A DNA stretch of 64,000 nt from Halobacillus salinus (GTDB taxonomy: Bacteria > Bacillota > Bacilli > Bacillales > Halobacillaceae): assembly GCF_004684905.1 (NCBI RefSeq), contig NZ_SRJC01000002.1, positions 310,001-374,000 of the forward strand, in the 5' to 3' direction. Positions within the stretch are counted from its first letter, which is position 1; every line of letters starts with the position of its first letter. A program made the position numbers and the translations under genes. Of the stretch, positions 34,713 to 43,353 are shown piece after piece. The notes beneath the pieces were generated by a model. It searched no databases and was not told the DNA's origin. It saw only the letters and a list, made by a program, of their open reading frames with translations.

Positions 34713-35561
34713 CTATTCTAATAAATCAGCATACTCTTGTTGAATGAATTGAGCTAACGTACCGAGCGTCTGTCCTTTGAACGGATCAGGTACTGAGTTG
34801 CCGTTCGGCTCTGCGTAATAATAAGCATCGATGTTCTCGTTATACCAATACCCGATGGCCTTCAGCTTTTCTTGGAGATCTTCAGGTAATTCCGTCATTC
34901 CTGTTTGTTCGGTGAAATAATCGGTCGGCACAATGTAGACATCCACATCGGTACGGCCTGTCCGAACTTCAAACAGATCGTGGTCACTGTGCATGATCCA
35001 CTGTTCTTTGGACCATAAAGAAATGCCCGCTTTCTCTAGTCTCGAGATACCATCTAAATTAATTCCGAAAATGTCGTTGATCAACACTCGTACCTCGGCA
35101 CCTGGCAGGTCGCCATCAACAGACTTTAAGTATAGGTCCATAATTTTCACTTTCGGCAGTTCCAGCACGTCTACCTCTTTGTGCTTCAACGAAGCTTCAA
35201 CGCCCTCGGTGATGTAGTCAGGATAGCCCGTTACCTGTTTTCCAGCATCGAGGTCAGACGCTTTTTGAAGGCTGATACCGTAGATGGAACGTACCGTAAA
35301 CTGGACGTCTCTCCCGTCCACATGAGGTTCGAGCTTCTTCAAATAATAATCCATCGCCTCTACTTGAGTGAGGGAATCTACTCGATCCTTCGCTTCACAT
35401 TTGCTCAAGCCCTCTTCTTTTTTCATGACATGCATCATGCCGCGCATTACTTTGTGAGAATACTTATGATCTTTAACTGGTGAGGCATCTGCAGAAATCG
35501 TGGTGGGGGACAACGTTGCGATGAGAATGACGACAATAGCAAGCATCTTTTTCCAACTCAT
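34713..35561 (-). CDS. Secreted protein with two internal repeats, unknown function
   Basis: A 282-aa protein with a signal peptide (about 1-26, MLAIVVILIATLSPTTISADA). Two stretches look related: residues about 65-105 (AMDYYLKKLEPHVDGRDVQFTVRSIYGISLQKASDLD) and about 137-178 (IMDLYLKSVDGDLPGAEVRVLINDIFGINLDGISRLE), sharing MD-YLK...V-R--...I-GI-L...L, quoted here only as patterns. The start is the ATG at 35561, 8 nt after TTGGAG. It is divergent from the ATP-grasp operon and separated by 180 nt, so a common role is possible. I do not recognise the family. Confidence 0.7.
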   Translation of the reverse strand: MSWKKMLAIVVILIATLSPTTISADASPVKDHKYSHKVMRGMMHVMKKEEGLSKCEAKDRVDSLTQVEAMDYYLKKLEPHVDGRDVQFTVRSIYGISLQKASDLDAGKQVTGYPDYITEGVEASLKHKEVDVLELPKVKIMDLYLKSVDGDLPGAEVRVLINDIFGINLDGISRLEKAGISLWSKEQWIMHSDHDLFEVRTGRTDVDVYIVPTDYFTEQTGMTELPEDLQEKLKAIGYWYNENIDAYYYAEPNGNSVPDPFKGQTLGTLAQFIQQEYADLLE

Positions 35562-35741
35562 ACGTAACACTCCAATCTATTAATTTAGGAATACCACTCT
35601 ATTATACACACGATTCTTCATTATTTTTGAAATATTTTGTCGAATGGACATTTAAGACTTACAGTTTTCTCCTGTATTTGATACTTTAAGAATAGGAACG
35701 CACCACTCCTGCCACATTCATTTTAAAGGAGAGATTTAAAA

Positions 35742-37010
35742 ATGGATTTAGATCAAATGGAAGTAAATACGTCTGTAGGGCAACAAGAAGTGAACCCGGA
35801 AACGAAGCCCTATTTAACAGCCCTTATTGGGTGGAGCCTGCAGGCGATTGAAGTTGCGGCGCGCATGGAGCGCCCATTTGTTGTTGTCGGTCCTCCTGAG
35901 TTCGAATCATACGCGGAGAAACACGAAATTCGCTTCGTAGGCTGGGATTTCAATAAGCTGAACGAAGGCTCTGATCAATTGTATAAAAAATTGAATGCGC
36001 TCGGCGTTGAAGTGGCCATTCCATTATATGAAGAATGTGTAGAGTGGGCAGGTGCATTGAATGCAAGGTTCCGTAAAGAGCCGCGCATCTTCAACCGTTC
36101 CTTATTGTTGCGAGACAAAGGAATGATGAAACGAAAAGCACAAATCGCCGGTATCAAAGTCGGTGTTTTTGAAGAAGCACATAATAAAGAAGACGTCGTC
36201 AGGTTCTTAAGACGAGTAAATGACGCCTTGTTGAAAGTGGACGGGGACGTATTGGACCCAATCCACGTGAAACCGTTGGATAAAGCAGGATCGGTCGGTC
36301 ACATGGCTATCCGCACAATCGATGAGATCGACCTGATTGAAGAGAACGCATTTCCACTTTTAATGGAAAGTCATTTAGACGGACAGGAATTCTCTGTAGA
36401 GGCTTTCGTTCACAAGGGTAAGGTACAGTTTCTGAACGTGACGGAATACGTCCGGTTAGGGTATTCCAATTTCGTACCGGCATCTCCTTCTCTGCGGGAA
36501 AAGCGTCCTTTAATTGAAGAGGCTGTCCAGCAGCTGGTCGACGCTTTTGAAATCGAATACGGTGTCATCCACCCTGAATACTTCATTACTCCAAACGGAA
36601 CGCTTCACTTCGGAGAAGTCGCTGCTCGTGTACCGGGCGGGCATATTTTCGAATTGATTGAGCGTGCCTACGGATTCAGTGCGTATGAAGCACAGATCCT
36701 TTGCAGCGATCCGAAAACGACGCAAGAAGAGCTCGATGCCTTCTTCCCAAGCCCTTATGATTACAAGGGCTACGCAGGTTGCTTAATGGTGCACCCGCAA
36801 AAAGACTTCGTGAACGACTTAGAAGTACCAGATGAGCTGGAGCAGAACTCCTATTTCGAAAAACACGACCTCTTCACTCCTGCTCAAGGTAAAGTGGCGG
36901 AACGAATCGGCTTCGGTAACCACTACGGGACAATCTTTTTCTTCGGGGAAGACAGTGAAGAAATGAGATATCTGCTTAAGGAATACGAAGAATACGATTT
37001 CTATGTATAA
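35742..37010 (+). CDS. ATP-grasp ligase of unknown substrate
   Basis: A 422-aa protein of the ATP-grasp superfamily (amine-carboxylate ligases working through an acyl phosphate). A pre-ATP-grasp region (1-115) is followed by RSLLLRDKGMMKRKAQIAGI, the entry to the ATP-grasp fold; HVKPLDKAGSVGHM resembles the glycine-rich ATP loop (KP...GS.G); LLMESHLDGQEFSVEAFV and HPEYFITPNGTLHFGEVAARVPGG supply the metal-binding acidic residues. It has no carrier or transport domain. AAAGGAGAG precedes the ATG at normal spacing. It ends 12 nt before the Cys-hydrolase-like gene, so the two are one operon. The substrate is not predictable; relatives make peptides, siderophores and cofactors. Confidence 0.82.
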   Translation: MDLDQMEVNTSVGQQEVNPETKPYLTALIGWSLQAIEVAARMERPFVVVGPPEFESYAEKHEIRFVGWDFNKLNEGSDQLYKKLNALGVEVAIPLYEECVEWAGALNARFRKEPRIFNRSLLLRDKGMMKRKAQIAGIKVGVFEEAHNKEDVVRFLRRVNDALLKVDGDVLDPIHVKPLDKAGSVGHMAIRTIDEIDLIEENAFPLLMESHLDGQEFSVEAFVHKGKVQFLNVTEYVRLGYSNFVPASPSLREKRPLIEEAVQQLVDAFEIEYGVIHPEYFITPNGTLHFGEVAARVPGGHIFELIERAYGFSAYEAQILCSDPKTTQEELDAFFPSPYDYKGYAGCLMVHPQKDFVNDLEVPDELEQNSYFEKHDLFTPAQGKVAERIGFGNHYGTIFFFGEDSEEMRYLLKEYEEYDFYV

Positions 37011-37022
37011 AGGAGAGAGCCC

Positions 37023-38984
37023 ATGCCTCAACCAACAGGTGTGATTGTTGAACGTTTTGAAAAAGCATTGGATGACCTCGATCAGGCTGCCTCTTTTGTG
37101 AAATCGAAATATCAGACGGATGTGTACCAGGAAGCTAATCGTCTGATCGAAATGGAAGACGGTCTCGATCACCTTTTCAGTCATGCAGAACGCTTCGAGC
37201 AAGCCGGTGTCTTCCAGGATGGTCCTTGGGAATCAGCTGATAAGTTGCAGCCCCCTCTTGTTGCAGGATCACTGCGAGCGAAAGGGCTCCCAATGATTAT
37301 CGAAGTACTAAGTGAACTTCGCATGCTAGCAATTGCGGAAGGAAAAGCTACTAACCCCACTGTTTCCAAAGAAATGGCGGAGGATTTCCTAAATGAAGTG
37401 ATGGTACTGAACTTGGATATCCTGTTTCCTGATGCCAGCGAAAGTACACGGATCGAAGACAATGAAAATAGTGAAAAAGCCCAAAAGCTGTTTCAATTTC
37501 TCATTAGTCACTTATCATCAAAAGCACTTGTTAAAACGCTGATTTACGAAATCGATCGTCTGACGGCACAGCGCCCGATCATGATCAAGCGGATCGTATC
37601 GATGATTCAGACGGCGAAGCAAATGACAGATGCCGATAGTGACCCGGAAGATCAACAAGCTCTACAGAAATACATCGCGGCTTTAGAAGGCCCTTCGCCG
37701 CTTAGCAATAAGTTTAAAGATTTGAATACGTATCGTGCCGAGCTGAAGGAGCTTGAGCGTAATGACTTGATATCAGAGAGTGTTTCGCTCGCTAAATCGA
37801 TGCGTACGACCGGACTTGTCGCACCGCATCATGCGACTTTGATCCGTTTCTTAAGCAAGCGGATGCCTGGATTACTTACGTATGCCCTGGCACTGAATAG
37901 TAAAGGGCTTGCGAATTTAGAGGAAAATCAAGAGCTCGTCCAACAGATTATCAGGGCTTCTATTTTTCCTGCTACTAGACAGGCAATCTATGGACTTTCC
38001 CTCATGCTTGAGCGAGGAGTGCTGTCCCACTCCCCTGTCGCTCCAGGGTTAAGACGGCTGATCGAACTCGATATCCGCCCGAATGTAAGGAAGGACTTAC
38101 AGCAAGCGGGGCAAGCCGGTGAAGGACTGACGGCTAACAGTCTGCTGGTGGCTGGAACCATTCAAGTACTCGGTCAGCCGCTCGGCGTCGGCCAAGGATT
38201 CAACCCAACGTGTCAGGCAGCCCGTGGCATCAGTTTATGGGCTCAGCACGCACCTGGTTTCCTACTGGAAATCATTCCACGTGCTGCTCGTGACGGTGAT
38301 ATCGACATTATGTTTGAAGGCCAAACGATTCATTCGGAGAACTTGCAGGGTGGCCTAGCACCGAACCTGCACACGGAACTCGATCCCGTTTCACTCGTAT
38401 TAGTTCCACACCTAGACCGGATCTACAGCGAGATGATGACACGCGTCGCCCTGCGTGGGGACGACGGTCACCGCTGGGTGAACCCGGCCTTTTATGGGAA
38501 CTGGGTCCAGAAAGGGTTCAGCTCTGCTTTCGATCCATTGACCGGATATGTTCTTGATTATCCCGGTTTCGTGAAATTATTTTACGCAACCCACCATCCA
38601 GAATATAACGATGATTATGAATTGATTTACCCGAACCCTGTTGGCATTTTCATTACCAATGTCCACGGGAAGTTACTGGGACTTCATGCCATTTCCATCA
38701 CAAGGATTGCGAAAGACCCGACAGACGAGTATAGAGTGTACTTCTACAACCCAAACAACGACGGTTCCCAAAACTGGGGACAGTCGATTGAGCCGAGTGT
38801 ACAAGGAAATGGTGAGGAAGAAGGCGAGAGCTCGCTTCCATTCCATGAATTCACTTCCCGATTGTATGCTTTTCATTACAACCCGTATGAGCAAGGCGAT
38901 GCGTACGCAGTAGATCACAGCATCGTGAATGCCATCCATACATTGGCGAAGGATAGCTGGGGTAAGGACTATACGTGGGTTTAA
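37023..38984 (+). CDS. 653-aa protein with papain/calpain-like Cys-His-Asn signature
   Basis: I know no named family for this protein. Residues 1 to about 370 are helical and charged (for example RFEKALDDLDQAASFV and RLTAQRPIMIKRIVSMI). The C-terminal part holds Q391-GFNPT-C397 (Gln six positions before Cys, as in papain Q19/C25), then H555 in GLHAISITRI and N576 in FYNPNNDGSQNWG, spaced like the His and Asn of papain or calpain enzymes. No signal peptide or membrane segment is seen, so it is probably cytoplasmic. AAAGGAGAG precedes the ATG. It follows the ATP-grasp gene by 12 nt. It may be a peptidase, amidase or acyl/peptidyl transferase; the catalytic assignment is inference. Confidence 0.7.
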   Translation: MPQPTGVIVERFEKALDDLDQAASFVKSKYQTDVYQEANRLIEMEDGLDHLFSHAERFEQAGVFQDGPWESADKLQPPLVAGSLRAKGLPMIIEVLSELRMLAIAEGKATNPTVSKEMAEDFLNEVMVLNLDILFPDASESTRIEDNENSEKAQKLFQFLISHLSSKALVKTLIYEIDRLTAQRPIMIKRIVSMIQTAKQMTDADSDPEDQQALQKYIAALEGPSPLSNKFKDLNTYRAELKELERNDLISESVSLAKSMRTTGLVAPHHATLIRFLSKRMPGLLTYALALNSKGLANLEENQELVQQIIRASIFPATRQAIYGLSLMLERGVLSHSPVAPGLRRLIELDIRPNVRKDLQQAGQAGEGLTANSLLVAGTIQVLGQPLGVGQGFNPTCQAARGISLWAQHAPGFLLEIIPRAARDGDIDIMFEGQTIHSENLQGGLAPNLHTELDPVSLVLVPHLDRIYSEMMTRVALRGDDGHRWVNPAFYGNWVQKGFSSAFDPLTGYVLDYPGFVKLFYATHHPEYNDDYELIYPNPVGIFITNVHGKLLGLHAISITRIAKDPTDEYRVYFYNPNNDGSQNWGQSIEPSVQGNGEEEGESSLPFHEFTSRLYAFHYNPYEQGDAYAVDHSIVNAIHTLAKDSWGKDYTWV

Positions 38985-38994
38985 GCTTACTGAG

Positions 38995-39037
38995 AACGTT
39001 CAACTTTCTTCTGAAAAAGGAGAGGGTTGAGCGTTTT
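38995..39037 (+). terminator. Terminator of the ATP-grasp operon
   Basis: Stem AACGTTCAAC (38995-39004)/GTTGAGCGTT (39026-39035), one G-U pair, then T's. The loop is long (21 nt). Confidence 0.7.
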
Positions 39038-39127
39038 TCTTTTATCAGACCCTATGTATTTGTAAAAATGTTACACTTTAACATAGTAATTATAAGAAAA
39101 AGAATCTTACTAAGGAGGTGAAACCGT

Positions 39128-39484
39128 ATGAAAGGTTTACTGATTAAATCTCCCTGGATCGACCTGATTTTAAATGCCCGAAAAACGTGGGAAATCAGAG
39201 GATCCAATACAAAAAAACGAGGAAAAATTGCTTTAATAAAAAGTGGTTCCGGTATGGTCTTTGGCGAAGTGAACATAAAAGACAGTAAAGAATTGAGCCT
39301 AGAAGAGTACCAGGTCAGTCGTGAATTTCACGGTATAGATAGTGAATATTCGAGCGAACTGCCCTATAAGAAGACATATGCCTGGGTTTTAGAGGAACCG
39401 AAACTCTACGAAGAACCCATCCCCTATAAGCACCCTATGGGAGCTGTTATTTGGGTCGATCTCGAGAAACAAAAGAATACATAA
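39128..39484 (+). CDS. ASCH-domain protein
   Basis: A 118-aa protein. LLIKSPWIDLILNARKTWEIR and KRGKIALIKSGSG with FGEVNIKDSKEL, and the closing HPMGAVIWVDLE, match the ASCH fold (a PUA-like beta-barrel thought to bind RNA or modified nucleotides; some members are amidohydrolases for N4-acetylcytidine). AAGGAGGTGA precedes the ATG, an ideal site. It starts a run of three short same-strand genes with separate ribosome binding sites. The real substrate is unknown. Confidence 0.82.
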   Translation: MKGLLIKSPWIDLILNARKTWEIRGSNTKKRGKIALIKSGSGMVFGEVNIKDSKELSLEEYQVSREFHGIDSEYSSELPYKKTYAWVLEEPKLYEEPIPYKHPMGAVIWVDLEKQKNT

Positions 39485-39536
39485 CTTAGAGATAAAGAGG
39501 ACGACGCCTCTGTTGATTCAATGAAAGGAGGATTCT

Positions 39537-40070
39537 ATGCAGCGAATTGCAGTAGATATGGATGATGTGATCGCCGCCCCCTTACCAAAACATTTGCAAC
39601 TGTTTAACCAACGTTATAACGACAATATATCAATAAACGATTTACAAGGCAGGTACTTAACTGAATTACGCCCGCATTTAGAAAAAGAAATTCTCGATCT
39701 GTTGGCTGAACCTGACTTCTTTAGGGACTTGGACGTAATGGAGGACAGCCAAGAAGTATTAGAATTATTAGACCGAGAGTATGATATTTTCATTGTTACA
39801 GCTGCAATGGAATTACCAACATCTTTTTCTGCTAAATACCAATGGTTGGAGAAACATTTTAGTTTTTTAAACAAACAGAATATCGTTTTTTGTGGAGATA
39901 AAAGCATTGTGGATGCGGATTACCTTATTGATGACAATCCTAAAAATCTCGAGGTATTCAAAGGGCAAGGAATACTGTTCAACTCGCCCTATAACTCACA
40001 CGTAGAAGAATTTAAGAGAGTCGACAACTGGAAAGATATTAAAAGCTACTTTATCGACAATAAGAAATAA
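39537..40070 (+). CDS. 5'(3')-deoxyribonucleotidase-like HAD phosphatase
   Basis: A 177-aa HAD-superfamily protein of the NT5C/COG4502 type. The catalytic motif is VDMDDVIA (Asp-x-Asp) at residues 6-13, with motif II in FIVTAAME, a lysine in VFCGDKSIV and acidic motif IV in DYLIDDNP. These enzymes dephosphorylate deoxyribonucleoside monophosphates. The length agrees with bacterial members. AAAGGAGG precedes the ATG. With the ASCH protein before it and the MazG-like protein elsewhere, it fits a house-cleaning role. Confidence 0.87.
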   Translation: MQRIAVDMDDVIAAPLPKHLQLFNQRYNDNISINDLQGRYLTELRPHLEKEILDLLAEPDFFRDLDVMEDSQEVLELLDREYDIFIVTAAMELPTSFSAKYQWLEKHFSFLNKQNIVFCGDKSIVDADYLIDDNPKNLEVFKGQGILFNSPYNSHVEEFKRVDNWKDIKSYFIDNKK

Positions 40071-40116
40071 CCTCTGCTTTAACAGCAGGATATCTACCAA
40101 AGAGGAAGTGTATCAA

Positions 40117-40623
40117 GTGGAATTTAAAGTAGAGACCATAAAAGGATATACACCACACATCGGTCAACTCGTTACACAGATGAACTATGTGCGACAAACC
40201 ACACTGGAAGCAGTAGCCGGACTATCCACCCAAGAATTAGACTTTCTACCAATAGAAAATGGAAATTGCATTGGCGCCCTCTTACTACATATTGCCGCGG
40301 TCGAAAAAGGCTTTCAAATTGAATTCTTTGATGGACGAAGCCCCAATGAAGAGGAAGAATTGAAATGGGGCGCTGCGTATAGTCTTGGCCAAAAAGGTAG
40401 AGAAGAAATCAAAGGTGCCCCACTGGACTTCTACCTTAAAGAACTGGAAGAAGTGAGGGCTAGGACGCTCGAGGAATTCCAAAGTCGAGATGACAATTGG
40501 TTAAAAGATACATGTATTTGGGATGGTCATGAGGCCAATCAACACTTCATCTGGTTCCATGTGCTGGAAGATGAGATCAACCATAGGGGGCAGATTAGAA
40601 TGATAAGGAAGATGTTACCTTAA
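40117..40623 (+). CDS. DinB-family (DUF664) putative metal enzyme
   Basis: A 168-aa four-helix-bundle protein. The metal-ligand His residues of the DinB fold are visible: ALLLHIAAVEK (first) and HVLEDEINHRGQIRMI (second and third, H-x3-H-like). Members include bacillithiol- and mycothiol-dependent transferases and damage-inducible proteins of unknown role. I take the GTG at 40117 rather than 40108 because GAGGAAG then lies about 8 nt upstream. It is followed by a convergent terminator. Confidence 0.8.
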   Translation: MEFKVETIKGYTPHIGQLVTQMNYVRQTTLEAVAGLSTQELDFLPIENGNCIGALLLHIAAVEKGFQIEFFDGRSPNEEEELKWGAAYSLGQKGREEIKGAPLDFYLKELEEVRARTLEEFQSRDDNWLKDTCIWDGHEANQHFIWFHVLEDEINHRGQIRMIRKMLP

Positions 40624-40648
40624 AGATAATTCTTCAAAAAAAGAAAGA

Positions 40649-40688
40649 CGGGTTCTCTTGTGTACTATACAGTCAAGAGAACCCGCTT
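40649..40688. terminator. Convergent terminator
   Basis: 12-bp perfect stem CGGGTTCTCTTG/CAAGAGAACCCG (40649-40660, 40674-40685) between the DinB-like gene and the 70-aa gene. Confidence 0.85.
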
Positions 40689-40689
40689 T

Positions 40690-40902
40690 TCACCGCTCTG
40701 CAACAGAAAAGTATTGAAACCAGAACCGGAACTCATCGAACAGAACATCCGATGACAATTCAATATTATCGAAGAAATCCTCCAATCGATCTTCCTCTAC
40801 TTCATCAAGCAATCCTGTCACGTATAACGGTGTTTTGAATCGGCTGAACAAACTTGAAAGTCCATACGTATCAAACACATCTTCCATTTGCTCTTCTGTC
40901 AT
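40690..40902 (-). CDS. Small acidic protein, 70 aa
   Basis: The protein begins MTEEQMEDVFDTYGL and is rich in Asp, Glu, Phe and Leu, with a predicted helical character and no membrane segment. I chose the ATG at 40902, 10 nt after AGGAG; the ORF's earlier GTG at 40911 is too close to it. It shares a terminator with the DinB-like gene. The high acidity suits a halophile, but I do not recognise the family. Confidence 0.6.
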   Translation of the reverse strand: MTEEQMEDVFDTYGLSSLFSRFKTPLYVTGLLDEVEEDRLEDFFDNIELSSDVLFDEFRFWFQYFSVAER

Positions 40903-41056
40903 CGTGCGCACACTCCTTTATTCTATAATGGCACGATTCTCCTTTTTGTATTCCTGTTTGGACAGTATTAACCTATGGAAAAAGATCGATTGAAACGTAA
41001 AGCAATTAAAATTCGTATATGTATTATCAAGCTCATAGACGGAGGTGCTGGATTTT

Positions 41057-41242
41057 ATGAGTCACGGGAACCAGAACAAACCGTTCAATGATGTGATCGC
41101 TCACCAACAAAACATCGAAGGTTATCCCAAAACTAGGGGCGGCAGACTACCAAAGCCGATCAAATTCATCGGCTACTTTCTTTTTGGTACCTTCGCATTA
41201 TTGATGTTATTCGGCTTCATCGCTAATATTCTACTCAATTAA
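41057..41242 (+). CDS. Small single-pass membrane protein, 61 aa
   Basis: The N-terminal 35 residues are polar (MSHGNQNKPFNDVIAHQQN), and a single membrane segment (about 38-58, FIGYFLFGTFALLMLFGFIA) ends the protein, which is therefore tail-anchored. GGAGGTG lies 9 nt before the ATG at 41057; the ORF extension from 41045 lacks a site. It is probably co-transcribed with the next membrane protein. Function unknown. Confidence 0.6.
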   Translation: MSHGNQNKPFNDVIAHQQNIEGYPKTRGGRLPKPIKFIGYFLFGTFALLMLFGFIANILLN

Positions 41243-41255
41243 AGGAGAAATGGAC

Positions 41256-41876
41256 TTGGAATTACGATCGAAACAACTTGGAAGTGTCTTAAAGAAATTT
41301 CTTTGGCTTGATATAGGACTTACCGTACTACTTGCCACAAACATTCCTATTTATATTATTTTCGTACCGTTTACCGAAATGGAAGATGCCTTTTTATCTT
41401 ATGACTCGATCCTTTCGATTATTTTAAGCATTGTGGTGTTCACTTACAGCATTATCTTTCTTTTCTGGATTTATAAAGTACATAAAGATTTACAAGACTT
41501 ATATAACGCTTACCCTACAACTCCCGGCGGCGCCTTAGCCAAGGTACTTATCCCCTTTTACAACCTGTACGGGTTATGGGACATCTATGCCAGGATGGCA
41601 AAACTTTTCAAACAGAAATCTTCCACCGAAGATGCTGGGAATCGCCTTGCTGCCTACGTACCCTTCTATTACGTACTCTACTTCGCTACGACGGTATTCA
41701 ATGCGTATTTGGCTGGTCAGGCGCTCGAAGAAACCTTTACGACTACATGGTTAATCTCCTACATCGCAGACACCGCATTGGTCGTTATGTATCTGCTGAT
41801 CATTAAAGCGGTGTCGACCGGTTTAACTAGATTATCAGAACAAGAGAAAGAAGATGAAGACAGTACAGGGACTTAA
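41256..41876 (+). CDS. Four-to-five-pass membrane protein, DUF4328-like
   Basis: A 206-aa membrane protein. Hydrophobic segments occur near residues 15-35, 48-72, 128-148 and 158-180. The middle reads FWIYKVHKDLQDLYNAYP...LAKVLIPFYNLYGLWDIYARM, which resembles the DUF4328 pattern (W-x-Y-x-A/V near the second segment, then a P-x-x-N-L-x region). The C-terminus is acidic. The start is uncertain: AAAGGAG favours the TTG at 41256 over the ATG at 41250. It lies 13 nt after the 61-aa membrane protein gene. Function unknown. Confidence 0.65.
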   Translation: MELRSKQLGSVLKKFLWLDIGLTVLLATNIPIYIIFVPFTEMEDAFLSYDSILSIILSIVVFTYSIIFLFWIYKVHKDLQDLYNAYPTTPGGALAKVLIPFYNLYGLWDIYARMAKLFKQKSSTEDAGNRLAAYVPFYYVLYFATTVFNAYLAGQALEETFTTTWLISYIADTALVVMYLLIIKAVSTGLTRLSEQEKEDEDSTGT

Positions 41877-41914
41877 TTGCTCGTTACGGTCCAAGCATTT
41901 TGAATAAGCTGACA

Positions 41915-41942
41915 ACAAAAACCCCCCTCACTTTGAGAGGGG
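41915..41942 (-). terminator. Terminator of the peroxiredoxin gene
   Basis: Stem CCCCTC (41924-41929)/GAGGGG (41937-41942) with a T-rich tract on the minus strand. Confidence 0.7.
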
Positions 41943-41950
41943 CTCACCGC

Positions 41951-42619
41951 TTAAGTATCCAAATCTTTTTTACAGAAATACCAGTCCACACAATCATAGT
42001 TCGAATCATCAAGGCGTGCCTTCGCATTCTCCATCGTTTTAGGTGGAGAAGCAATCACTTTCTCGCCTTTCTCCCAGTTGGCTGGAGTCGATACGCCATG
42101 TTCATCCGTCGTTTTCAAAGCTTCGACGAGACGGACAATTTCATCCATATTCCTGCCCGTGGTCAGCGGATAGTAAATGACGGAACGAACAATTCCTTTA
42201 TCATCGATGACAAACACGGCACGGGAAGTTTCTGTCCCATTGCTCTCAGGCATAATCATTCCGAACTTGGTTGCCACTTCCTTATCCAAGTCAGCAATCA
42301 CCGGAAATTCAATCGTAGTATCAAAGTTTTCTTCAATATTTCTCAGCCACGCAATGTGAGATGGAACGCTATCGACACTTAACCCGATCAATTCGGTGTC
42401 CATCTCACGCAACTGGCTGTATATTTCTTGAAACGCAACAAATTCCGTCGTACACACTGGTGTGAAATCAGACGGATGGGAAAACAGGATGAACCATTTC
42501 CCTTTAAAGTCGTTCAACGACATTTCCCCTTGCGTCGTCTGGGCCGAGAATGCAGGGGCTTTTTCTCCAATTCTAGGTAGGCTATATGTCTTTTCCTGCT
42601 CAGAATGCATTTGTTCCAT
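41951..42619 (-). CDS. 1-Cys peroxiredoxin (Prx6 type)
   Basis: A 222-aa thiol peroxidase. The peroxidatic Cys56 lies in HPSDFTPVCTTEF, the conserved Prx active site; Arg131-region FVIDDKGIVRSVIYYP follows. The C-terminal extension (PANWEKGEKVIASPP) marks the Prx6/AhpC-TSA 1-Cys group. Further Cys residues at the C-terminus (NYDCVDWYFCKK) are frequent in prokaryotic members and may resolve the disulfide. It reduces H2O2 and organic peroxides, complementing ahpCF 12 kb away. It is a single gene. Confidence 0.93.
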   Translation of the reverse strand: MEQMHSEQEKTYSLPRIGEKAPAFSAQTTQGEMSLNDFKGKWFILFSHPSDFTPVCTTEFVAFQEIYSQLREMDTELIGLSVDSVPSHIAWLRNIEENFDTTIEFPVIADLDKEVATKFGMIMPESNGTETSRAVFVIDDKGIVRSVIYYPLTTGRNMDEIVRLVEALKTTDEHGVSTPANWEKGEKVIASPPKTMENAKARLDDSNYDCVDWYFCKKDLDT

Positions 42620-42753
42620 GATACCACTCCTTCATTCTTGTTTTTTCCATTTTACAGTTTGACTTTTACCTCTTTATGGAAAATATAAACAGGTATTTGA
42701 TAACGACTCAGAAATTGAGAAGTTAGAATCAGTTCGGAGAAAAGGATGATTGT

Positions 42754-43227
42754 ATGAGATTAACTTTATGTGTCATAGCTCTAATTCTCTTATCTGCTTG
42801 TCATTCCCCCAACCAAGCAAGGGTTCATGTTGTTAAAAACAAAAGCCATGTCGCTTATGTAGAAGAGCTTCAGCTTCTTGCACCACAGGTCTGTATGAAA
42901 AGCAATCTTCCAAACGAAGAACCCATTCCACCATTCCTCATTGATATTACCGTAGAAGGCAAGTTAGCCGCTTTATTGGATCTCTCCTCCAATCAAACCA
43001 TCGACAGCAGGAATGTCCTTCAGAGAACCGAAACTAGCAAGGAACTATTTTGTACGGGGAACAATATGAAATTAAATCAAGAAGTGCGAGAAAAGGATTT
43101 GAAAAAGTGGATTAAGGAAGAAAACATAACCGTAACATTAACAGAATTAAACGGAGATATTATAGAAAGGTCCCCTTTAACAGCCTTCAAAATTGGGGAA
43201 ATGGACGGAGCAGTAAGTAAACCTTAA
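42754..43227 (+). CDS. Putative lipoprotein
   Basis: A 157-aa protein whose signal peptide ends in the lipobox LLSAC (Cys16). Residues about 22-90 have alternating beta-type sequence and include a Cys in LAPQVCMKS and another in KELFCTGNN; these could form a disulfide outside the cell. Function unknown. AAAAGGATGA precedes the ATG. Confidence 0.7.
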   Translation: MRLTLCVIALILLSACHSPNQARVHVVKNKSHVAYVEELQLLAPQVCMKSNLPNEEPIPPFLIDITVEGKLAALLDLSSNQTIDSRNVLQRTETSKELFCTGNNMKLNQEVREKDLKKWIKEENITVTLTELNGDIIERSPLTAFKIGEMDGAVSKP

Positions 43228-43248
43228 TCGTATTGTTCCACGTGGAAA

Positions 43249-43262
43249 AGTAAGCGCATTCA
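43249..43262 (+). promoter_or_regulatory. cre-like site before the ferritin-like gene
   Basis: AGTAAGCGCATTCA matches the cre consensus at 12 of 14 positions. The core GTAAGCGCATTCA recurs exactly at 46081-46093 upstream of uspA. Confidence 0.4.
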
Positions 43263-43353
43263 AAATATATCTATGATCGCTCCCCCTCCCCATCAATCAC
43301 ATGATAAGCAAAATGGGCATAGCCTATTGAAAAATCTCCAGGAGGGACCAATC

